From assembly GCA_900551605.1 (NCBI GenBank), contig URWS01000092.1, forward strand, positions 1 through 6,332: a stretch of 6,332 nt of DNA, in the 5' to 3' direction. The notes beneath the pieces were generated by a model, which saw only the letters and a list, made by a program, of their open reading frames with translations, was not told the origin of the DNA and ran no database searches. Source of the DNA: an uncultured Collinsella sp. GTDB lineage: Bacteria > Actinomycetota > Coriobacteriia > Coriobacteriales > Coriobacteriaceae. A program made the position numbers and the translations under genes. Below are positions 1 through 5,250 of the stretch, piece by piece; position 1 is the first letter of the stretch; every line of letters starts with the position of its first letter.

Positions 1-6
1 AAAGAG

Positions 7-32
7 AAGAGGCGGGGCATGCCCCGCCTCTT
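7..32. terminator. Perfect palindrome, likely terminator of an upstream gene
   Basis: A perfect 26-bp palindrome is centred between positions 19 and 20. Its arms are GC-rich (GGCGGGGC/GCCCCGCC) with AAGA/TCTT at the outer ends. The only bases following it on the plus strand are TT then ACACC, so the U-tract there is poor. On the minus strand it is followed by CTCTTT, which is a little better. It probably ends transcription of a gene outside the window, possibly from either side. The strong stem is seen directly; the terminator role is inferred. Confidence 0.55.
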
Positions 33-173
33 ACACCACATCTCTGCGCGCTACCAATAGAGACATTTCATGAAGCCATTTTTGCTCATTTTGCGCAACA
101 GATGTACGCTAATTTGGCTCAACCTTGAGACAAAATGAAGTAATTTCGATAGACCTCGGGTTCAACGAGGCGA

Positions 174-235
174 TTTTGACCCAAATACGCTGTTACTAAA
201 CTGGTAACAGTACTCATATTTGGCCTTTTTTGACC
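174..235. repeat. Nested stem-loop flanked by TTTTGACC direct repeats
   Basis: This element lies in the 282-bp non-coding stretch (33-314) before the SPFH gene. An outer stem pairs CCAAATA (181-187) with TATTTGG (217-223). An inner stem pairs CTGTTAC (190-196) with GTAACAG (204-210) around a 7-nt loop. Both 7-bp stems are perfect. The structure is bracketed by the direct repeat TTTTGACC at 174-181 and 228-235, and CC plus a run of six T follows the outer stem on the plus strand. It could be a small interspersed repeat of the REP/MITE kind, a weak AU-rich terminator, or a regulatory leader for the downstream genes. The rest of 33-314 shows only short inverted repeats, such as CTCAA/TTGAG at 118-129 and CCTCG/CGAGG at 154-170. 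I could not identify a convincing promoter for the SPFH gene in it. Confidence 0.5.
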
Positions 236-314
236 ACGGGTCCTCTTGTTGGTGTCACACAGCTGCTTCGTGCGGGTATCCTAATGCCAACGTGTGCCTA
301 TCAGAGGAGAGACC

Positions 315-1253
315 ATGCTGTTGTCCGGTATCATCGCTGCCCTTACCAGCCTTTTGATTCCCATCATCATTCTGTTGCTGCTGCTTCCCAACGCCTGCTA
401 CGTCGTTGAACAGCAGCATGCCGTGATCATCGAGCGTCTGGGCAAGTTTAACCGCATCGTCAACGCGGGCTTCCACATGAAGGTGCCCGTGATCGACCGC
501 AAGGCCGCCACGGTGAGTCTGCGCACCATGAAAAACGGTTTTGGCATCGACGTTAAGACCCAGGACAACGTGACCATCGGCCTTGAGGTCTCTGCTCAGT
601 ATCACGTGAGCTATGACATGGGTGCCGGCCCGGCAGATTCGGGCATCTACAAGAGCTACTATATGCTGCAGGAGCCCGTCGACCAGATGCGTGACTTCAT
701 CACCGACGCCCTGCGCTCTTCGATTCCCGTCTACACACTCGATGAGGTCTTTGCCAAGAAGGATGACATCGCCAAGGATGTCAACGCTACCGTTTCCGAG
801 CAGATGGCCGCCTACGGCTTCACCCTTGTGTCGACGCTCATCACCAAAATCGCACTGCCGACCGAGGTCGAGAACTCCATGAACGACATCAACGCCGCCC
901 AGCGCAAGCGCGCTGCGGCACAGGAGCTCGCTGAGGCAGACCGCATCAAGCGCGTCACCGAGGCGACCGCCGAGGCTGAGGCTATGGAAAAGGCGGGCGA
1001 GGGCATCGCCAACCAGCGCAAGGCCATCGCGCTGGGTATCAAAGATTCGCTCGAGATCATCCAGGAGACGGGTGTCGGCAATGACGAGGCCAACCAACTG
1101 TTCATGTTTACGCAGTGGTCCGAGATGATGACGGAGTTCGCTCGCACGGGTAAAACCTCGACGGTCGTGCTGCCGAGCGACTTTTCGCAGTCGGCCTCTA
1201 TGTTCGAGCAGATGCTGGCTGCCGGTAAGGTTCAGAACGAGTCAAAGGAGTAG
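315..1253 (+). CDS. SPFH/band-7 (stomatin-like) membrane protein
   Basis: This 312-residue protein belongs to the SPFH (stomatin/prohibitin/flotillin/HflK-C) superfamily. Such proteins form membrane-anchored oligomeric scaffolds that organise lipids or membrane proteases. One hydrophobic N-terminal segment (about residues 3-26) is followed by the SPFH domain (about 28-190). Typical family features are V-E-Q-Q-H-A-V-I-I-E-R-L-G-K-F near 31-45, a GFH-KVPVID stretch at 52-61, and Q-x3-R-D-F-I-T-D-A-L-R near 124-134. An Ala/Glu/Lys/Arg-rich segment (about 193-236) should form the usual coiled coil. The ATG at 315 is chosen because AGAGGAGAG (303-311) gives a good ribosome binding site 3-5 nt upstream. 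An in-frame GTG at 294 would overrun that site. The stop lies 6 bp before rlmH, so the two are probably co-transcribed. No NfeD-type partner gene is visible, so a specific subfamily name is not justified. Confidence 0.9.
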   Translation: MLLSGIIAALTSLLIPIIILLLLLPNACYVVEQQHAVIIERLGKFNRIVNAGFHMKVPVIDRKAATVSLRTMKNGFGIDVKTQDNVTIGLEVSAQYHVSYDMGAGPADSGIYKSYYMLQEPVDQMRDFITDALRSSIPVYTLDEVFAKKDDIAKDVNATVSEQMAAYGFTLVSTLITKIALPTEVENSMNDINAAQRKRAAAQELAEADRIKRVTEATAEAEAMEKAGEGIANQRKAIALGIKDSLEIIQETGVGNDEANQLFMFTQWSEMMTEFARTGKTSTVVLPSDFSQSASMFEQMLAAGKVQNESKE

Positions 1254-1259
1254 ACACGC

Positions 1260-1730
1260 GTGAAATACACCGTCGTTTGTGTTGGCAAGCTCAAAGAGCG
1301 CTTTTGGAAGGATGCCTGCGCTGAGTACACCAAGCGCCTGGGTGCCTATGCCAAGGTTGATATCCGCGAGGTGGCCGATATCGACCCGGCCAAGGCGGGC
1401 GGCGTGGATGCCGCGCGCGACAAGGAGGGAGCGGCGATACTTGCAGCCCTGCCGCCTCGAGCACATGTGATCCTGCTGGCCATTGAGGGCAAAGAGCGCT
1501 CGAGCGAGGAGTTTTCGGCGCGGCTCGATGATCTTATGCTGCGTGGTAACAGCGACATCGCCTTTGTGATTGGCGGATCGGACGGCGTGAGCGATGACGT
1601 GCGCGCACGAGCCGACGAGATGCTCAGCTTTGGACGCATTACCTTGCCGCATAACTTGGCGCGCGTGGTGCTGCTAGAGCAGATTTACCGTGCCTGCAAG
1701 ATCAGTCGTGGTGAGCCGTATCACAAATAG
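1260..1730 (+). CDS. rlmH: 23S rRNA (pseudouridine(1915)-N(3))-methyltransferase RlmH
   Basis: RlmH is a small SPOUT-class methyltransferase. It uses S-adenosylmethionine to methylate N3 of pseudouridine 1915 in helix 69 of 23S rRNA, acting on assembled 70S ribosomes as a homodimer. The 156-residue length matches the family (about 155-160). The C-terminal knot is clear: the cofactor-binding loop F-V-I-G-G-S-D-G at 102-109, T-L-P-H-N-L-A-R near 128-135, then E-Q-I-Y-R-A and the closing P-Y-H at 153-155. The chain ends P-Y-H-K, without the final glutamate of the E. coli protein. The start is GTG, supported by AAAGGAG at 1244-1250, nine bases upstream and inside the end of the SPFH gene. That overlap and the 6-bp gap suggest co-transcription and perhaps coupled translation. 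Function is assigned from motifs and length; confidence is high. Confidence 0.95.
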   Translation: MKYTVVCVGKLKERFWKDACAEYTKRLGAYAKVDIREVADIDPAKAGGVDAARDKEGAAILAALPPRAHVILLAIEGKERSSEEFSARLDDLMLRGNSDIAFVIGGSDGVSDDVRARADEMLSFGRITLPHNLARVVLLEQIYRACKISRGEPYHK

Positions 1731-1803
1731 GTCGGCAATACGAAACAATGGCGTGGGACAATACCTTTCGTTTTGAGGAATGTGTCTGAAAGGACTATGT
1801 GAT

Positions 1804-2574
1804 ATGAAGATTGGATTTGTCGGTTTTGGCAATATGGCGAGCGCTATGGCCGATGGCTGGATCGCTGCCGGTGTAGCTGCGAGCGACATGTGCGCCTGTG
1901 CGGGTCGCTACGACGCACTGGTTGAGCGCTGTGAGGCGCGCGGGATGGCCGCTTGCCACGATGCCGCCGAGGTGGTCGCCGCATCCGATATCGTGGTCGC
2001 TGCGGTTAAGCCGTACATGATCGAGAAGGTCTTCGCTCCGCTCAAGGGCATTCTTGCCGACAAGGTCGTTCTGTCGGTTGCCTGGACCTGGGACAGTGCC
2101 AAGTGGGAGCAGGTCCTGCCGGGCGTCGCGCATATCTCGACGGTGCCCAACACACCGGTTTCGGTGGGCGAGGGCGTCATCGCTTGCGAGAAGGCTTCCA
2201 CGCTTAGTGATGAGCAGAGCACAGTGGTGCTTGATCTGCTTGGCAAACTCGGTGCGGTGGTCGAGCTCGATACGAGCCTGCTGTTTGTGGGCGGCACGGT
2301 GGGTGGTTGCGCTCCGGCATTTGTCGCCATGGCAATCGAGGCCCTGAGCGATGCGGCGGTCAAGCACGGTATCCCGCGTGCCGATGCCTATCGCATTGTG
2401 AGCCAGATGGTGCTAGGTACGGCAAAGCTGCAGCTTGCAACTGGCCAGCATCCTGCGGCGATGAAGGATGCCGTATGCTCGCCCGGTGGTGCCACCATCA
2501 AGGGCGTCGTTGCGCTCGAGGACGCCGGCATGCGCAGCGCCCTGGTCAAGGCAATCGACGCAACTCTCCAGTAA
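1804..2574 (+). CDS. proC: Pyrroline-5-carboxylate reductase
   Basis: ProC reduces 1-pyrroline-5-carboxylate to L-proline with NAD(P)H, the last step of proline synthesis in the cytoplasm. The 256-residue product starts with the Rossmann motif I-G-F-V-G-F-G-N-M (3-11). It carries the VKP turn at 68-70, the V-P-N-T-P-V segment at 114-119, and the C-terminal signature D-A-V-C-S-P-G-G-A-T-I-K-G-V at 222-235. It is slightly shorter than the usual 265-280. Two normally conserved patches are unusual: S-V-A-W-T-W-D (91-97) replaces the common S-x-A-A-G, and G-G-C-A-P-A-F (167-173) stands where most members have G-S-G-P-A-Y. The ATG at 1804 is preferred over one at 1780 because GAAAGGA (1788-1794) lies nine bases before it. 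The 73-bp gap after rlmH contains no terminator, so read-through from that operon is possible. Its stop codon coincides with the first bases of a downstream repeat. Confidence 0.93.
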   Translation: MKIGFVGFGNMASAMADGWIAAGVAASDMCACAGRYDALVERCEARGMAACHDAAEVVAASDIVVAAVKPYMIEKVFAPLKGILADKVVLSVAWTWDSAKWEQVLPGVAHISTVPNTPVSVGEGVIACEKASTLSDEQSTVVLDLLGKLGAVVELDTSLLFVGGTVGGCAPAFVAMAIEALSDAAVKHGIPRADAYRIVSQMVLGTAKLQLATGQHPAAMKDAVCSPGGATIKGVVALEDAGMRSALVKAIDATLQ

Positions 2575-2612
2575 AACCGACCAAAAAAAGGACAGGTTTA
2601 TTTTTGGCAGGT
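2572..2612 (+). repeat. Hairpin repeat, copy 1
   Basis: The copy runs from the proC stop codon and begins TAAAACCGACCAAAA (2572-2586). Its right flank is TTTTTGGCAGGT (2601-2612). The flanks pair as ACC and CCAAAAA against TTTTTGG and GGT, with a 2x2 mismatch (GA opposite CA). The enclosed core is GGACAGGTTTA (2590-2600). A second copy at 2695-2733 has the same flanks in the same direction but the opposite core. AAAAGGACA (2586-2594) can also pair with TGTCCTTTT (2626-2634), giving an alternative hairpin just past proC that ends in four T. Confidence 0.7.
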
Positions 2613-2640
2613 ATTTTCTGCGGTTTGTCCTTTTAGCGAA

Positions 2641-2681
2641 AAGCGCCCCGCAACTGGCTCAATTCCAGTTGCGGGGCGCTT
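2641..2681. terminator. Strong shared terminator between convergent genes
   Basis: Seventeen-base arms pair perfectly: AAGCGCCCCGCAACTGG (2641-2657) with CCAGTTGCGGGGCGCTT (2665-2681), around the 7-nt loop CTCAATT. TTGCGTTTG lies at its plus-strand end, and TTCGCTAAAAGG follows the stem on the minus strand, so the U-tracts are weak either way. Its position midway between the stops of proC and the facing small gene suggests a bidirectional terminator or transcript 3' end. Confidence 0.75.
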
Positions 2682-2694
2682 GCGTTTGCCCAGA

Positions 2695-2733
2695 TAAAAC
2701 CGACCAAAATAAACCTGTCCCTTTTTGGCAGGT
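2695..2733 (+). repeat. Hairpin repeat, copy 2 (core inverted relative to copy 1)
   Basis: The left flank TAAAACCGACCAAAA (2695-2709) and right flank TTTTTGGCAGGT (2722-2733) are identical to those of copy 1 and in the same orientation. The core TAAACCTGTCC (2710-2720) is the exact reverse complement of the copy 1 core. CCAAAATAAACCTGTCC (2704-2720) can therefore pair with 2590-2607 with one bulged T, enclosing the terminator at 2641-2681. The last base is also part of the stop codon of the minus-strand small gene. Confidence 0.7.
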
Positions 2734-2906
2734 TAGTCCCAGAAGCTGTCTTCCTCATCCTCGGACTTGGGTCCGCGGTCGACGTACATCTTATGGGTAC
2801 GCTTCTCCATTACAAAGGCAAGAATCGCAAATAACAGGATGCCGCCAGCGAAAAGGATGGCAAAACCGGTGCGGGTGCTAAACAAAAAGGAAAAAACTGC
2901 GTCCAT
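2733..2906 (-). CDS. Small single-pass membrane protein, 57 residues, unknown function
   Basis: This short reading frame encodes 57 residues. Residues about 14-33 form one hydrophobic helix (FAILFAGGILLFAILAFV). A basic patch E-K-R-T-H-K follows at 34-39, then a hydrophilic, strongly acidic tail ending D-E-E-D-S-F-W-D. By the positive-inside rule the tail should be cytoplasmic. Support for it being a real gene: AGAAGG (minus strand, 2918-2913) lies six bases before the ATG, the start falls beside a divergent promoter region, and the stop lies convergent with proC next to a two-way terminator. I do not recognise a family and assign no function. It could be a subunit or regulator of a membrane complex, but nothing nearby says which. 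Confidence 0.7.
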   Translation of the reverse strand: MDAVFSFLFSTRTGFAILFAGGILLFAILAFVMEKRTHKMYVDRGPKSEDEEDSFWD

Positions 2907-2930
2907 TGGGTGCCTTCTTGCGTAGTTGAG

Positions 2931-2960
2931 TTGGGTCGTAAACGTTCATAAGTATATACT
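2931..2960. promoter_or_regulatory. Putative divergent promoter for serS and the small membrane protein gene
   Basis: On the plus strand TTGGGT (2931-2936) is followed after 16 bp by TATATA (2953-2958), or after 18 bp by TATACT (2955-2960). This would give serS a leader of about 50 nt. The -10 region sits in a perfect 12-bp palindrome, AAGTATATACTT (2950-2961). The minus strand therefore reads the same and could serve the small gene, with a weak -35-like TTGTAC (2977-2972) 15 bp away. Two more palindromes follow: TACATGTA (2967-2974) and AGGTTGCAACCT (2977-2988), the latter a candidate operator. No T-box fits in so short a leader. Confidence 0.4.
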
Positions 2961-3017
2961 TGCCCATACATGTACAAGGTTGCAACCTAAATGGAATGTA
3001 TATCGCCGGAGGATCTA

Positions 3018-4301
3018 ATGCTTGATATCAAGTTTGTTCGCGAGAACCCCGATGCCATCGATGTCGCCATGGCTAACCGCCAGACGTCTTGGGATCGCGA
3101 GAAGTTCTTTGAGCTCGACGACGAGCGTCGTGCCGTCATCACCGAGGTCGAGGAGCTCCAGGCTACGCGCAATGCCGAGTCCAAGAAGATCGGCGCCCTG
3201 ATGAAGGAGGGCAAGAAGGACGAGGCCGAGGCCGCCAAGGAGGCCGTGCGCGCCGTCAACGAGAAGATTGACGGTCTGGCCGAGCGCCGTACTGCTCTCG
3301 AGCAGGAGCAGTACGACTTCATGGCTCACCTGCCCAACATTCCTTGCGAGGCCACGCCGTACGGCAAGGACGAGGACGAGAACATCGAGCGCCGTCGTTG
3401 GGGCACCCCGCGCGAGTTCGACTTCGACTTTAAGCCGCACTGGGATCTGGGCACCGACCTCGACATCCTCGACTTCGAGCGCGGCAACAAGCTCTCCGGC
3501 AGCCGTTTTACCGTTCTCGGTGGCGCTGGCGCCCGCCTGGAGCGCGCCCTCATCAACTTCTTCCTCGATACGCACATTAGCCGTGGCTTTAAGGAGTGGT
3601 GGCCGCCTATCGTCGTCAAGCGTCAGACCATGTTTGGCACGGGTCAGCTGCCCAAGTTCGAGGACGACGCCTATCACGTCTCGGGCGACAACTTCCTGAT
3701 TCCCACCGCCGAGGTCGTGCTCACCAACCTGCACGCCGGCGAGGTCCTCGATGCCGACACCCTGCCGCGCCGCTACACCGCCTTCACCCCCTGCTTCCGC
3801 GAGGAGGCCGGTTCCGCCGGTCGCGACACCCGCGGCATTATCCGTCAGCACGAGTTCGACAAGGTCGAGATGGTCAAGTTCGCTAAGCCGGAGGAGTCCG
3901 ACGAGGAGCTCGAGAGCATGACCGCCGAGGCCGAGTACCTGCTGCAGCAGCTGGGCCTTCCGTATCGCGTGATTAGCCTGTGCACCGGCGACTTGGGTTT
4001 CTCTGCCCGGCAGACCTACGACGTCGAGGTCTGGCTGCCGAGCTACAACGCCTACAAGGAGATCAGCTCCTGCTCCAACTGCGGTGACTTCCAGGCTCGC
4101 CGCGCCAACATCAAGTATCGCGACCCCGAGAACTTCAAGGGTTCGCGCTACCTGCACACCCTCAACGGCTCTGGTCTGCCGGCTGGTCGTACGATGGCTG
4201 CCATTCTGGAGAACTATCAGAATGCCGACGGCACCATCACGATCCCCGAGGTTCTGCGTCCCTATATGGGCGGCATGGAGAAGATCGTGCCCGAGGCGTA
4301 A
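3018..4301 (+). CDS. serS: Seryl-tRNA synthetase
   Basis: SerRS is a class II aminoacyl-tRNA synthetase. It activates serine with ATP and charges tRNA-Ser in the cytoplasm as a homodimer; it also charges tRNA-Sec where that exists. The 427-residue length is typical. The N-terminal third (about residues 1-105) is rich in Glu, Lys and Ala and corresponds to the helical hairpin arm that grips the long variable arm of tRNA-Ser. The catalytic core shows the serine-binding T-A-E at 230-232, motif 2 as [14 protein letters not shown] from residue 260 (key Arg 261), and motif 3 as G-S-G-L-P-A-G-R-T (384-392, key Arg 391). The ATG at 3018 is chosen over an earlier one at 2991 because GGAGG (3008-3012) precedes it by five bases and the protein then begins at the family's usual M-L-D-I-K-F. 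It appears to be monocistronic, with its own promoter and a terminator after it. Confidence 0.97.
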   Translation: MLDIKFVRENPDAIDVAMANRQTSWDREKFFELDDERRAVITEVEELQATRNAESKKIGALMKEGKKDEAEAAKEAVRAVNEKIDGLAERRTALEQEQYDFMAHLPNIPCEATPYGKDEDENIERRRWGTPREFDFDFKPHWDLGTDLDILDFERGNKLSGSRFTVLGGAGARLERALINFFLDTHISRGFKEWWPPIVVKRQTMFGTGQLPKFEDDAYHVSGDNFLIPTAEVVLTNLHAGEVLDADTLPRRYTAFTPCFREEAGSAGRDTRGIIRQHEFDKVEMVKFAKPEESDEELESMTAEAEYLLQQLGLPYRVISLCTGDLGFSARQTYDVEVWLPSYNAYKEISSCSNCGDFQARRANIKYRDPENFKGSRYLHTLNGSGLPAGRTMAAILENYQNADGTITIPEVLRPYMGGMEKIVPEA

Positions 4302-4330
4302 GGTCTCTTGCAAACATATCGCATGATGAA

Positions 4331-4360
4331 CGGCGGGGCCATGGGGCTCCGCCGCCTTTG
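4331..4360 (+). terminator. Intrinsic terminator of serS
   Basis: CGGCGGGGCC (4331-4340) pairs with GGCTCCGCCG (4345-4354) through one G-T wobble around a 4-nt loop, and is followed by CCTTTGTTTG. An outer GCAAAC (4310-4315) can also pair with GTTTGC (4360-4365). It starts 29 bp after the serS stop codon. The U-tract is interrupted but the stem is strong. Confidence 0.7.
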
Positions 4361-4400
4361 TTTGCGCGCGGCTTGCGACGTTTTGACGCGGAAGACGGCC

Positions 4401-4445
4401 AAAACAAAAAGAGGCCCGATTCCCGGGGGAAGCGGGAATCGGGCC
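4401..4445 (-). terminator. Intrinsic terminator of the lipoprotein genes
   Basis: GGCCCGATTCCCG (4413-4425) pairs perfectly with CGGGAATCGGGCC (4433-4445) around a 7-nt loop. Read on the minus strand, the stem is followed by TCTTTTTGTTTT (4412-4401), a good U-tract. It lies about 63 bp beyond the stop of the downstream lipoprotein gene. The orientation of the T-run shows it serves that gene and not serS. Confidence 0.85.
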
Positions 4446-4508
4446 CTGCTCGCGCGCTCGCGCTGCCCTGCGGGCTATTCTGCGCGTGGCGTCATGCCGG
4501 GTTTGGCG

Positions 4509-5159
4509 CTACTTTCTCGTTCCGGAGATGACAAGTCCGTTCTCCTCGCAGAGATCCTTGATGCTAATGTCCTTGGCCTCAAGCTTCTTTTCCTCAAGAT
4601 CTTCTTCGCAGAACTCAATGGACTCGAGGAATGCCTTGCAGGCGGGGTCGTCGGTGGTCGCCATAAAGAGAGTGATCTCGACGCTTCTTCCGGAGTTGGG
4701 AATATCGGTCGCGAGGTGCATGCTCGGTGTCTTGTGCCACGTAAAGTTGACGGTCTTCCAGGTATACCGGCCGATGGTCACGTCTTCTCCACGCTCATAG
4801 CCATCGCGGGCCGAGTCGTTGGTGACAACCGTCTCGGCGTCCTTCGTGGAGCTTACGCCAAAGGAGATGACTTTGTTGCTATCCTCGATGCCGTTGAAGA
4901 GGATTTCAGACACATTGCCATCGCTTCCGCTGCGCGCCCATACGTCGTAGCCCTCGGGTGCGTAAGCCTTGAACCACGTAAAGTCGATACGGTCGTCGGC
5001 GGGCTTTTTGGACTCCTTCTTTTCGGTCGCCTGCTTGGGGGCGCTGCCGGCGTCGCTGCCAGCAGGCTTTGCAGAGCTACCGCCGTTGCAGCCCATGAGG
5101 GCCATGCTCAGGGCAAGAGCCGCAACGCATACCGCCAATAGCTTCTTAGTGATCTTCAT
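4509..5159 (-). CDS. Predicted lipoprotein, downstream paralogue of a tandem pair
   Basis: This 216-residue product has a lipoprotein signal peptide: M-K-I-T-K-K, a hydrophobic stretch, and a lipobox L-M-G-C with lipidated Cys at 24. Signal peptidase II would cut there, leaving the protein anchored on the outer face of the membrane. A low-complexity Ser/Ala/Lys linker (about 25-55) leads to a globular domain (about 57-206). Notable stretches are R-I-D-F-T-W-F-K-A (57-65), Y-T-W-K-T-V-N-F-T-W (132-141) and K-A-F-L-E-S-I-E-F (175-183). The closing 'leS-ef' pattern recalls PsbP/Mog1-like domains, but that is only an impression and I do not recognise the family. Cysteines at 174, 184 and 204 might form disulfides. 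AAAGGA (5174-5169) lies nine bases before the ATG. The neighbouring gene at 5251-5883 encodes a clear paralogue; the 91-bp gap has no obvious terminator or promoter, so the two may be co-transcribed. Confidence 0.85.
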   Translation of the reverse strand: MKITKKLLAVCVAALALSMALMGCNGGSSAKPAGSDAGSAPKQATEKKESKKPADDRIDFTWFKAYAPEGYDVWARSGSDGNVSEILFNGIEDSNKVISFGVSSTKDAETVVTNDSARDGYERGEDVTIGRYTWKTVNFTWHKTPSMHLATDIPNSGRSVEITLFMATTDDPACKAFLESIEFCEEDLEEKKLEAKDISIKDLCEENGLVISGTRK

Positions 5160-5200
5160 GGGTTCTCGTCCTTTCTTGCTCGACCCTCTCCGTTTTCCTT

Positions 5201-5228
5201 ACAGACCGTTGTGTGGAGCAACGTCTGT
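5201..5228. other. Imperfect hairpin between the lipoprotein genes
   Basis: ACAGAC plus GTTG (5201-5211, one bulged C) pairs with CAAC plus GTCTGT (5219-5228) around a 7-nt loop. No T-run follows on either strand, so it is unlikely to be a terminator. It may stabilise or process a transcript joining the two genes, or adjust their relative expression. It may also be chance; evidence is limited to the pairing. Confidence 0.35.
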
Positions 5229-5250
5229 CGTACACAAATGAACTGCGGGG

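Noticed and set aside
154..170. CCTCG-GGTTCAA-CGAGG, resembling the T arm of a tRNA
   Set aside because: The GGTTCAA is shifted in the loop relative to a true T arm, and no acceptor, D or anticodon stems can be drawn around it.
255..1097. 280-codon open frame antisense to the SPFH gene
   Set aside because: It overlaps a well-supported gene, has no family resemblance and its composition fits a codon-bias shadow.
2961..3017. Possible T-box riboswitch ahead of serS
   Set aside because: The predicted leader is only about 50 nt, with no specifier stem, T-box sequence or terminator.
3015..4313. Long 432-codon open frame antisense to serS
   Set aside because: It mirrors a certain housekeeping gene. 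Its leucine-, valine- and glycine-rich product is what GC-biased third positions yield on the opposite strand.
4308..5141. 277-codon plus-strand frame across the terminators and lipoprotein gene
   Set aside because: It runs through two terminators and lies antisense to a lipoprotein with a clear signal peptide. A similar shadow (5326-5865) appears opposite the paralogue, as expected from their homology.
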